A stretch of DNA of 64,000 nt from contig NZ_FUWH01000001.1 of NCBI RefSeq assembly GCF_900167075.1, forward strand, positions 434,001 to 498,000, in the 5' to 3' direction. This document shows, piece by piece, positions 1 to 8,344 of this stretch (positions within the stretch are counted from its first letter, which is position 1; every line of letters starts with the position of its first letter). The stretch is from Sediminibacterium ginsengisoli. Lineage in GTDB: Bacteria > Bacteroidota > Bacteroidia > Chitinophagales > Chitinophagaceae. Position numbers and translations under genes: made by a program. The notes below the pieces were generated by a model. It searched no databases. It was not told the origin of the DNA and saw only the letters and a program-made list of their open reading frames with translations.

Positions 1-1586
1 TGTTATATGAGGTGCTGGGTGATGAGAAATACCGCAAGGCGGCAGGACTCCTCCGCGAACAGCTGAAAGCGCAGCCGCGCACCAATGAAGGCGGTTTCTG
101 GCACAAGAAAAGATATCCTTACCAGATGTGGCTCGACGGCCTGTATATGGGTGAACCTTTTTATGCACGTTATGCAACCCTGTTTAATGAACCAGCCGCT
201 TTCGACGATATCGCAAACCAGTTCATCTGGATGGAAAATCACGCAAGAGACAAACGGACGGGGCTGCTGTACCATGGCTGGGATGAAAGCAAAGCGGAAA
301 AATGGGCAGATAAAACAACCGGCCTTTCGCCTCATTTCTGGGGCCGTGCCATGGGCTGGTATGGAATGGCATTGGTAGATGTGCTGGATAATTTTCCGAA
401 AGATCATCCGAAAAGATCAGCATTAATAGCCATACTCAAACGTTATCTCACAGCAGTAAAATCTGTACAGGATAAGAACAGCGGTGTATGGTGGCAGATC
501 CTTGATAAACCCGGACAGAAAGGAAACTATCTCGAAGCTTCTGCATCGAGCATGTTCGTTTATACTTTTGCGAAAGCAGTTCGGATGGGTTATACAGATG
601 CGGCAGATTATGCGGGAGCTAAAAAAGCATACGACGGCCTCATCAAAACATTCATCAGCACAGATGCAAACGGTCAGGTTAACCTAAACCAGGTATGCCA
701 GGTGGCAGGATTGGGTGGAAATCCTTATCGCGACGGAAGCTATGAATACTATGTAAGCGAACCCATCGTAACCAACGACCCGAAAGGAATCGGCGCATTT
801 ATTCTTGCCGCATCAGAAATGGAAACACTGGCTGATATCCGTTCCGGCGCGGGTAATGGCAAGACGGTATTGCTAGATTATTACTTCAATAACGAACGCA
901 GAAAAGACAAGGACGGAAACAATGTGCGCTTTCATTATACATGGGAAGATCAGTCCAACAGCGGCTTCTCTTTGTGGGGCAATATTTTCAGGAACAACGG
1001 CGCAGCAACACGGGCACTGGAAACAGCACCGACCGCAGCAGCCTTGAAACAGGCATCGGTATACATTATCGTAGACCCCGATATCCCTAAAGAAAATCCA
1101 ACACCCAACTACATACAACCACAACATACCAGTGTGATCGCTGACTGGGTAAAAGAGGGCGGTGTGCTTATATTGATGGGGAATGATACCGGCAATGCAG
1201 AGTTCGATCATTTTAACCAGCTGGCAGGAACCTTCGGAATACAGTTCGATAAAAACAGTACCTACCATGTGACCGGCAAGCAGTTCGAAATGGGCCTGAT
1301 CACTATCAATAAAAATAACAGCCTGTTCAGAACTGCAGAACGTGTTTACCTCAAAGAAGTAGCTACGCTAAGTCTTAAATCACCGGCGAGCCCGCTTGTA
1401 GTGGATAAGGATGGCCGCAATATCGTAGCTGTTGCAAAATATGGGAAAGGTTACGTGTTTGCAGTAGGCGACCCGTGGATTTATAACGAATATCTCGACG
1501 GAAGGCGCCTGCCTGCCAGCTTCCAGAATTTTGAAGCGGCAACAGATATAACCAAATGGGCATTGCAGCAGGCCCGTAAAAAATAA
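1..1586 (+). CDS. Unsaturated rhamnogalacturonyl/uronyl hydrolase, GH105 family, with C-terminal DUF4350-like domain (5' partial)
   Basis: This enzyme is expected to remove the unsaturated uronate left at the non-reducing end of pectin fragments after lyase action. The frame is open to the window edge, so the signal peptide and the first part of the (alpha/alpha)6 barrel are missing; the GTG at 12 lies inside the domain and is not the start. Family hallmarks are 'MWLDGLYMG' (Asp near window codon 45) and 'YHGWDES' (Asp near codon 94), the aspartates expected in the GH105 active site, followed by 'WGRAMGWYGMAL'. After the barrel, from about codon 340, comes a Rossmann-like segment ('VYIIVDPDIP', 'GGVLILMGND') resembling DUF4350/glutamine-amidotransferase-like domains. 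Only 4 bases separate it from the next pectin gene. The family is clear; the exact substrate (rhamnogalacturonan or homogalacturonan oligomers) is inference. Confidence 0.9.
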   Translation, partial: LYEVLGDEKYRKAAGLLREQLKAQPRTNEGGFWHKKRYPYQMWLDGLYMGEPFYARYATLFNEPAAFDDIANQFIWMENHARDKRTGLLYHGWDESKAEKWADKTTGLSPHFWGRAMGWYGMALVDVLDNFPKDHPKRSALIAILKRYLTAVKSVQDKNSGVWWQILDKPGQKGNYLEASASSMFVYTFAKAVRMGYTDAADYAGAKKAYDGLIKTFISTDANGQVNLNQVCQVAGLGGNPYRDGSYEYYVSEPIVTNDPKGIGAFILAASEMETLADIRSGAGNGKTVLLDYYFNNERRKDKDGNNVRFHYTWEDQSNSGFSLWGNIFRNNGAATRALETAPTAAALKQASVYIIVDPDIPKENPTPNYIQPQHTSVIADWVKEGGVLILMGNDTGNAEFDHFNQLAGTFGIQFDKNSTYHVTGKQFEMGLITINKNNSLFRTAERVYLKEVATLSLKSPASPLVVDKDGRNIVAVAKYGKGYVFAVGDPWIYNEYLDGRRLPASFQNFEAATDITKWALQQARKK

Positions 1587-1590
1587 ACAG

Positions 1591-3627
1591 ATGCAATTGA
1601 AGGCAACATATATACTGGTCCGTTTATTCTTCCTGTTCATTGGAACTGGCAGTGTATTGTCTGCAACTGCAGGGAAAGAGATCATCGTAGACAGCAAGGG
1701 CAAGGGCGATTTTCTCACGATCCAGGCTGCTATCAACAGTCTGCCGGAAAAAGCAGAGGCCCAGCGTGTGATCCTGGTACGTAATGGCGTTTATACGGAA
1801 AAGATTTTTCTAGACAAGAACTTCATCACATTAAAAGGAGAGGACAAGCAAAAAACGATACTCACAATTTCCCAATCGAGGGATATCTGGCGCTGCGAAC
1901 ATCCGGATGACTGGGGTGTTGCTACCATCAACCTGCAGGGCAGCGATATCGTTCTTGAAAATCTTTCCGTGATCAACAGTTTCGGGTTCGATAATCCTGA
2001 AGGGCAGAAATACAAATGTGCTTCCGACAGTGCAGGAACGGAAAAGATCACCAGGAGAAGCAGTCACCAGATGGCATTGCGCAGTTTCAGTACAACAAGA
2101 CTGAAAGTGATCAATTGCATTTTCCGTGCCTATGGTGGTGATACGGTAAGTCCCTGGAATACGGAAGATGGAATGTTCTATTTCAAAGACTGCCTCATGG
2201 AAGGCGGCGTTGATTTTTATTGTCCGCGCGGCTGGGCATGGGCTGAGAACTGCACATTTGTAGCCCATGGAAACGTAGCTGCTATCTGGCACGACGGATC
2301 CAAATACAAGGATTCCAAAACGGTTCTGAAAAATTGTGTATTTACAGGTGAAGATGGTTTCAAACTCGGACGTTACCACAGGGATGCGCAGTTCTATCTC
2401 ATCAACTGCAGTTTCCCTGAGAATATGGCGGATACGCCTGTATACCTGAATCCATCCAACCCGCAGAATGTGATCCAGTGGGGCGAGCGGGTTTACTATT
2501 ACAACAGTCACCGCAAAGGCGGCGATTATGCATGGCATAAGAATAACCTCGAAAAAGCAGAAGGTGCACCCAGGCCGGAATCGATCACCCCGCAATGGAC
2601 ATTTGCCGGTAAATGGGATCCGGTGGGTGAGACTGCAGCTATAGCTGCGTACCAACAAGCTACCGACCCCATGGCAGAGAACATGCTGGCATACCAGCGT
2701 GCAGTGGGTGGGTGGCCAAAAGCTGTAAATGAGATCAAGGTCGATTATACAAAACCACTTACGGAAGCCGAACGTCAAGCCATTAAAGCAGATTCGTTGC
2801 ATGAAGATGCGACGATCGACAATAACGCAACAGCACGCGAGGTCCGTTACCTGGTAAAAGCATACAAGCAGACGCATAACAGTAAGTACCTCGCAGCTGC
2901 AGAAAAAGGAATCGGTTATTACCTGAAAGCACAATATGCCAATGGTGGCTGGCCTCAATACTATCCGGATGCCCGTCTCTACCGCAGTCAGATCACGTAC
3001 AACGATAATGCGATGATCAATGTGCTGAATATCCTGGAAGATGTGCTCGAAGGAAAAAATGATCTGGAGGTGATCAGCAGTGCATACCATGAAATGGTGC
3101 GTAATGCGGTGAGAAAAGGTGTGTCATGCATCCTCGCAACTCAAATAAAGGTAAAAGGCAAACTGACGGCCTGGTGCGCACAATACAACGCACGTACGCT
3201 GGAACCGGAAATGGCACGGAAGTTTGAACTGGTATCATTAAGCGGTAATGAATCGGTGGGTATCGTGAGTTTCCTGATGCGGATGAAAGAACCTTCTGCA
3301 GCAATTGTGGAAGCGGTCAGATCTGCCGTTGACTGGTTCAATGCCGTACGGATTGACGGGTATAAGTACATCGACGTTGCGGATGCAACTATGCCAAAGG
3401 GAACGGACCGTGTACTGGTGCCTGAGCCCGGAAGCACAGTATGGGCCCGGTTTTATGAGATCGGGACGAACCGCCCTTTTTTCAGCGGTCGCGACAGTGA
3501 AAAAAAATATGACGTAAAGGAGATCGAGTATGAGCGGAGAACGGGTTATGCATGGTATGGAACCTGGCCCGAAAAACTGCTACAGAAAGAATACCCAGAA
3601 TGGTTAAAAAGAAACAAACTTAAATAA
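1591..3627 (+). CDS. Secreted pectinesterase (CE8)-pectate lyase (PL10) fusion
   Basis: This is a two-enzyme polypeptide of 678 residues that would de-esterify pectin and then cleave the polygalacturonate by beta-elimination. Residues 1-25 form a signal peptide. Residues about 30-345 are a CE8 right-handed beta-helix: 'GKGDFLTIQAAI' near 37-48, the first catalytic Asp in 'GGDT' (Asp184), the nucleophile in 'VDFYC' (Asp208) and Arg261. The usual 'QDT' is 'GDT' here, so the transition-state Gln is missing. Residues about 360-675 are a PL10 domain with 'ANGGWPQYYPD', 'YNDNAMINVLNIL' and 'RFYEIGTNRPFFSGRD'. It starts 4 bases after the GH105 stop and precedes the Uxa genes, so it is probably in the same transcript. 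Its products feed both KduI/KduD and Uxa branches. Confidence 0.92.
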   Translation: MQLKATYILVRLFFLFIGTGSVLSATAGKEIIVDSKGKGDFLTIQAAINSLPEKAEAQRVILVRNGVYTEKIFLDKNFITLKGEDKQKTILTISQSRDIWRCEHPDDWGVATINLQGSDIVLENLSVINSFGFDNPEGQKYKCASDSAGTEKITRRSSHQMALRSFSTTRLKVINCIFRAYGGDTVSPWNTEDGMFYFKDCLMEGGVDFYCPRGWAWAENCTFVAHGNVAAIWHDGSKYKDSKTVLKNCVFTGEDGFKLGRYHRDAQFYLINCSFPENMADTPVYLNPSNPQNVIQWGERVYYYNSHRKGGDYAWHKNNLEKAEGAPRPESITPQWTFAGKWDPVGETAAIAAYQQATDPMAENMLAYQRAVGGWPKAVNEIKVDYTKPLTEAERQAIKADSLHEDATIDNNATAREVRYLVKAYKQTHNSKYLAAAEKGIGYYLKAQYANGGWPQYYPDARLYRSQITYNDNAMINVLNILEDVLEGKNDLEVISSAYHEMVRNAVRKGVSCILATQIKVKGKLTAWCAQYNARTLEPEMARKFELVSLSGNESVGIVSFLMRMKEPSAAIVEAVRSAVDWFNAVRIDGYKYIDVADATMPKGTDRVLVPEPGSTVWARFYEIGTNRPFFSGRDSEKKYDVKEIEYERRTGYAWYGTWPEKLLQKEYPEWLKRNKLK

Positions 3628-3635
3628 AGGTGAAC

Positions 3636-5150
3636 ATGCAATTGTCGAGAACAACAGTAGCGCAGATCAGTAACAGTGGGGTGGAAAAGCCTGCAGATGC
3701 GCTGTTTCAATTACCGGAGAAAGTGTTACAGTTTGGGACAGGCGTTTTATTACGCGGCCTGCCCGACTATTTTATTGATAAGGCGAACAAACAGGGATTG
3801 TTCAACGGCAGGGTAGTAGTAGTGAAGTCTACAGCAACAGGCGGGACAGATGCATTCAAAAAACAGGATGGACTCTTCACGCTGCTGGAACGTGGGTTTG
3901 AAGCCGGCGAGCGCAAGGACAGGGCAGTTATCAATGCAGCGATCAGTCGTGTGTTGTCTGCACATGATGAATGGGAAATAATATTGAGCTGTGCCGCATC
4001 AGCAGAAATGCAGGTCATCATCTCCAATACAACAGAAGTGGGCATCACACTTGTGCCTGAAGATGCACGGGCCGAAAAGCCGGCTTCTTTTCCGGGTAAG
4101 CTGCTTGCATTCCTGAAAAAAAGGTACGAAGCATTCAATGGCTCCGCAGAAGCGGGCATGGTGATCATTCCGACAGAACTGATCGTTGACAACGGGAAAA
4201 AACTGAAAGCGATTGTGCTTGAGCTGGCTCGTTTACAGCAGGCGACCGATGCATTTATCAACTGGCTGAATGAAGCAAATGATTTTTGCAGTTCACTGGT
4301 AGACAGGATCGTTCCCGGTAAGCTCAACAGTGCTGATGCTAAGCTGGAACAGGAGAAACTGGGTTATGAAGATGAGTTGCTGATCATGTCTGAATGTTAC
4401 CGGTTATGGGCGATAGAGACAGCATCGGAAAGAACAAAGGCGATCCTGTCTTTCAGCAAAGCCGATGCAGGTGTTGTTCTGGCGCCGGATATCAATAAAT
4501 TCCGTGAACTGAAATTACGCCTGCTCAATGGTACACATACATTTGCCTGCGGACTTGCCTGTCTCGCCGGTTATGAAACCGTAAAGGAAGCCATGCAGGA
4601 CGAAGATTTCAGGACGTACGTTTCAGAACTGATGTACCAGGAAATTGTACCGCTGGTTGCAGGTGAAACGATCACAACAGAAGAAGCCAATGAATTTGCA
4701 ACATCAGTGATCGATCGTTTCCGGAACACGCATATCGAACATTTGTGGCTGAACATAACAGTGCAGTACAGTTCAAAAATGGCCATGCGTAATGTGCCGC
4801 TGCTGAAAAAATATTATGCACAATCCGGTTCCGTGCCAGAACGCATGGCTATAGGATTTGCTGCTTACCTGCGTTTCATGAGATCAAGGCTTACAGATAA
4901 CAATTGTTATACAGGCAGTCATAAGGGTACGGATTACCAGATCCAGGATGATAAGGCAGGAATTCTTCACCAGGCATGGAGCACTACAGGAAACATACAG
5001 GAATATGTTGCCGCTGTGCTGAACGATGAAACACTCTGGGGTTGCAGGCTTTCAGAATTACCGGGTTTTGAAGCTGCCGTAACTGCCTGTTTCAGTCAGC
5101 TGGAAGAGAATGATGTTACAAGTGTGATCACTAAAAAAGCAGAAGTATAG
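3636..5150 (+). CDS. uxaB: Tagaturonate reductase (altronate oxidoreductase)
   Basis: UxaB reduces D-tagaturonate to D-altronate with NADH in the cytoplasmic galacturonate pathway. The 504-residue protein has an N-terminal Rossmann region starting 'VLQFGTGVLLRGLPDYFID' and a C-terminal polyol-dehydrogenase-type domain with 'NGTHTFACGLACLAG', as in the mannitol/altronate dehydrogenase family. I chose ATG at 3636 because AAAGG at 3626-3630 lies five bases upstream; a GTG at 3630 would overlap that ribosome-binding site. The stop is 2 bases before uxaA, so the two are surely co-transcribed. Length and motifs are normal for UxaB. Confidence 0.93.
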   Translation: MQLSRTTVAQISNSGVEKPADALFQLPEKVLQFGTGVLLRGLPDYFIDKANKQGLFNGRVVVVKSTATGGTDAFKKQDGLFTLLERGFEAGERKDRAVINAAISRVLSAHDEWEIILSCAASAEMQVIISNTTEVGITLVPEDARAEKPASFPGKLLAFLKKRYEAFNGSAEAGMVIIPTELIVDNGKKLKAIVLELARLQQATDAFINWLNEANDFCSSLVDRIVPGKLNSADAKLEQEKLGYEDELLIMSECYRLWAIETASERTKAILSFSKADAGVVLAPDINKFRELKLRLLNGTHTFACGLACLAGYETVKEAMQDEDFRTYVSELMYQEIVPLVAGETITTEEANEFATSVIDRFRNTHIEHLWLNITVQYSSKMAMRNVPLLKKYYAQSGSVPERMAIGFAAYLRFMRSRLTDNNCYTGSHKGTDYQIQDDKAGILHQAWSTTGNIQEYVAAVLNDETLWGCRLSELPGFEAAVTACFSQLEENDVTSVITKKAEV

Positions 5151-5152
5151 TT

Positions 5153-6808
5153 ATGAAAAATAAAGTGATACAGGTACACCCGGCAGACAATGTGCTGGTA
5201 GCCCTGCAGGATCTGCGCAGCGGTGAAACCATCGAATGGAAAGATAAAACTTACCTGTTACTGGAAGATATACCTGCCAAACATAAATTCACAACCGCAG
5301 AGATCGCGGCAGGTGGCGCCGTTACCATGTACGGAGTGCTGGTGGCGCTGGCAAAAGAAGATCTTCCTGTAGGAGTACGTATTGCAACGGAAAATGTAAC
5401 ACATGCATCCGGTGCTTATTCACTTCGGGAGAGACGCACAGCCTGGCATACACCGGAAGATGCAGCCCGGTGGAAGGAGCGGACCTTCATGGGTTATCAC
5501 CGTGAAGACGGAAGCGTTGGTACGGCCAACTACTGGTTAGTGATACCATTGGTGTTTTGTGAAAACCGAAATGTGGAAGTGATCCGTGAAGCGCTGCAGG
5601 AAGAGCTGGGGTATGCGCGCCCTAAAAAATACCATCGCTTCGCACAGAAATTATCGGACATGTATAAATCGGGAAAAGGTGCGGAACAGATACTGGAAGA
5701 AGATTTTGAAGAAACGGCCGTCTCAGCAGGAACAACGCCGTTGTTTAAAAATATCGACGGCATCAAATTCCTTACCCATGATGGCGGATGTGGCGGTATC
5801 AGGCAGGATGCACAAACATTATGTGCGCTGCTGGCGGGTTATATCACCCACGCAAATGTTGCAGGCGCAACCATCCTGAGCCTGGGTTGTCAGAATGCGC
5901 AGGTAGCTATGCTGCAGGAAGAGATCCGGAAAAGATCACCTCAGTTCAGCAAACCACTTTATATTCTCGAACAACAAAAGATAGGTACTGAAACAAACCT
6001 GGTTGCATCTGCCATCAGGCAGACTTTTGCCGGTCTTGTAAAGGCGAACGAGCTGGAAAGAAAACCGGCGCCGATCAGTAAACTCTGCATCGGACTCGAA
6101 TGTGGCGGCTCTGACGGATTTTCGGGGATCTCTGCAAACCCGGCAATCGGTTACACTTCTGATCTGCTGGTAGCGGCTGGCGGTTCGGTGATCTTATCCG
6201 AATTCCCGGAATTATGCGGCGTTGAACAGGAACTGAGCGATCGTTGCTCAACAGAAGAACAGGCGCGGAAGTTCATGCAACTCATGAAAACCTACAATGA
6301 AAAAGCGGAAGCTGCCGGCAGCGGTTTTTATATGAATCCTTCTCCCGGTAATATCAAAGATGGCCTGATCACCGACGCTATCAAATCGGCAGGTGCTGCA
6401 AAAAAAGGCGGTACTTCGCCCGTTACAGATGTGCTGGATTATCCGGAGAAAGTAACAAAGCCCGGACTGAATCTGCTTTGCACACCTGGTAACGATGTGG
6501 AATCAACCACTGCTGAAGTGGGGTCAGGAGCAACGGTAGTCCTGTTCACAACAGGATTGGGAACACCTACCGGCAACCCGATTGCGCCGGTGGTGAAATT
6601 GTCTACCAATACGGCTTTGTATAACCGTATGCCGGATATTATCGATATCAATACCGGAACGATCATTGAAGGTGAAGAAACAATAGAAGAAGCAGGAGAA
6701 CGGATACTTGAGTATGTAATACAGGTGGCCAGCGGCGAAATTAAAGTCAGCGCCGTACGCAATGGCCAGGATGATTTTATCCCCTGGAAAAGGGGCGTAA
6801 GCCTGTGA
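5153..6808 (+). CDS. uxaA: Altronate dehydratase
   Basis: UxaA dehydrates D-altronate to 2-keto-3-deoxygluconate. The 551-residue protein has the usual two parts: an N-terminal SAF-type domain (about residues 1-100, 'VHPADNVLVALQDLRSGETI') and a large C-terminal catalytic domain with metal-binding Cys/His features such as 'LTHDGGCGGIRQDA' and 'IGLECGGSDGFSGI'. The C-terminal 'GTGLGTPTGNPIAPVVKLSTN' segment is also typical. The enzyme normally needs Fe or Mn. It lies 2 bases after uxaB and 58 bases before uxaC. Length matches the family and nothing is odd. Confidence 0.94.
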   Translation: MKNKVIQVHPADNVLVALQDLRSGETIEWKDKTYLLLEDIPAKHKFTTAEIAAGGAVTMYGVLVALAKEDLPVGVRIATENVTHASGAYSLRERRTAWHTPEDAARWKERTFMGYHREDGSVGTANYWLVIPLVFCENRNVEVIREALQEELGYARPKKYHRFAQKLSDMYKSGKGAEQILEEDFEETAVSAGTTPLFKNIDGIKFLTHDGGCGGIRQDAQTLCALLAGYITHANVAGATILSLGCQNAQVAMLQEEIRKRSPQFSKPLYILEQQKIGTETNLVASAIRQTFAGLVKANELERKPAPISKLCIGLECGGSDGFSGISANPAIGYTSDLLVAAGGSVILSEFPELCGVEQELSDRCSTEEQARKFMQLMKTYNEKAEAAGSGFYMNPSPGNIKDGLITDAIKSAGAAKKGGTSPVTDVLDYPEKVTKPGLNLLCTPGNDVESTTAEVGSGATVVLFTTGLGTPTGNPIAPVVKLSTNTALYNRMPDIIDINTGTIIEGEETIEEAGERILEYVIQVASGEIKVSAVRNGQDDFIPWKRGVSL

Positions 6809-6866
6809 TTGAACAGACAAGCGCAGGCAGAGAAAATTAATAACAACAAAGCAATCAAACCTAAGC

Positions 6867-8288
6867 ATGAAAAAATTTCTAGACGAGGACTTCCTGTTGC
6901 AAAGCAAAACAGCGCAGCGTTTGTACCACGATTATGCGAAGCAGATGCCGGTGATCGATTATCATTGCCATTTGCCGCAGCAACAGATCGCGGCAGACCT
7001 TCAGTTTGAAAACCTGACGCAGGTATGGTTGGCCGGCGATCATTATAAATGGCGCGCGATGCGCACCAATGGTGTAGAAGAAAAATTCTGTACCGGTAAT
7101 GCCACAGACCGCGAAAAATTTGAGCAATGGGCCGCCACCGTACCCTATACTTTACGTAACCCGTTATATCACTGGACACATCTCGAACTCCAGCGTTACT
7201 TCGGTGTTACGGATATCCTGAACCCTGCGAGCGCCGGCAGGATCTACGATACCTGTACGGCGATGCTGCAAAGCAAAGAATATTCTGTCCGCAACCTGCT
7301 CCGTAAAATGAACGTAGCACTGGTATGTACAACAGATGATCCTGTTGATTCGCTGGAGTACCATCTTCAGCTGAAGAAAGAAGGATTTGAAATTCCTATC
7401 CTGCCTGCATTCAGGCCCGATAATGCCATGAATGTATCCGATGCCGGAAAATTCAATCAATACGTAAAACGCCTGGAGGCGGTTACGAATATTTCCATTT
7501 CATCTTTCGATGACTTCCTGTACGCTTTGCAGAGCCGTCACGATTTCTTCGCAGCCTGCGGATGCTCCGTATCCGATCACGGACTGGAAGAGATCTATGC
7601 AGAAGAATTTACCGGTTCGGAGATCGACAGTATCTTCAATAAGATTCATGCCGGTAAACAACTCGGGGAAATAGAACAGCGGAAATTCAAATCGGCAATG
7701 CTGGTGCATTTTGCGGAATGGGATTGGGAGAAAGGCTGGGTACAGCAATTTCACCTGGGCGCGCTGAGGAACAACAACAGCAGGATGATGCAGCAACTTG
7801 GTCCTGACACCGGTTGGGATTCCATCGGCGATTTTTCACAGGGAAGAGCACTGGCTGCATTCCTGAGCAAGCTCGATGGCGATAATAAGCTTACAAAAAC
7901 CATTATTTATAACCTGAATCCTGCCGACAATGAACTGATGGCGACAATGATCGGTAACTTCAACGACGGGTCGGTTGCCGGCAAGGTACAGTTCGGGTCT
8001 GCCTGGTGGTTCCTCGATCAGAAAGACGGAATGATCAAGCAGATGAATGCCTTGTCTAATATGGGTCTGCTCAGTCGTTTTGTGGGTATGCTCACTGATT
8101 CAAGGAGTTTCCTGTCTTATCCCAGGCATGAATATTTCAGGCGTTTGCTCTGTAATCTTTTTGGTGATGAAATAGAGAACGGCGAATTGCCGAACGATAT
8201 CGAATGGACCGGCAAGATCGTGCAGGATATCTGCTATCGCAATGCACAGCAGTATTTTGGCTGGAAATCGATCACGCCGGAAGGATAA
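6867..8288 (+). CDS. uxaC: Glucuronate/galacturonate isomerase
   Basis: UxaC is a cytoplasmic aldose-ketose isomerase that converts galacturonate to tagaturonate (and glucuronate to fructuronate), opening this branch of uronate catabolism. The 473-residue protein belongs to the amidohydrolase superfamily and begins with the family motif 'MPVIDYHCHLPQQQIAADL' (residues about 29-47). Other conserved segments are 'TTDDPVDSLEYH', 'FRPDNAMN' and 'GMLTDSRSFLSYPRHEYFRR'. With UxaB and UxaA directly upstream the galacturonate-to-KDG route is complete. No UxuA/UxuB (mannonate) genes are seen, which points to galacturonate as the main substrate. Confidence 0.95.
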   Translation: MKKFLDEDFLLQSKTAQRLYHDYAKQMPVIDYHCHLPQQQIAADLQFENLTQVWLAGDHYKWRAMRTNGVEEKFCTGNATDREKFEQWAATVPYTLRNPLYHWTHLELQRYFGVTDILNPASAGRIYDTCTAMLQSKEYSVRNLLRKMNVALVCTTDDPVDSLEYHLQLKKEGFEIPILPAFRPDNAMNVSDAGKFNQYVKRLEAVTNISISSFDDFLYALQSRHDFFAACGCSVSDHGLEEIYAEEFTGSEIDSIFNKIHAGKQLGEIEQRKFKSAMLVHFAEWDWEKGWVQQFHLGALRNNNSRMMQQLGPDTGWDSIGDFSQGRALAAFLSKLDGDNKLTKTIIYNLNPADNELMATMIGNFNDGSVAGKVQFGSAWWFLDQKDGMIKQMNALSNMGLLSRFVGMLTDSRSFLSYPRHEYFRRLLCNLFGDEIENGELPNDIEWTGKIVQDICYRNAQQYFGWKSITPEG

Positions 8289-8294
8289 TAATGG

Positions 8295-8302
8295 TAAATT
8301 TG
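8295..8302 (+). promoter_or_regulatory. Putative -7 promoter element TAAATTTG before the GapN-like gene
   Basis: The octamer TAAATTTG fits the Bacteroidota housekeeping -7 consensus TAnnTTTG exactly and lies 42 bases before the start codon of the dehydrogenase gene. No good TTG is seen at the expected -33 distance, so this is a weak call. If real, the gene can be transcribed apart from uxaC. Confidence 0.4.
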
Positions 8303-8344
8303 TATCCTTTGTTATTTATTTAAGTATCAACAGAACCCTATAGC

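Noticed and set aside
1831..3090. Long minus-strand open frame (about 419 codons) opposite the pectinesterase-lyase gene
   Set aside because: It is antisense to a gene with clear CE8 and PL10 motifs, has Cys/His/Phe-rich composition and no recognisable domain; it is a shadow of codon bias.
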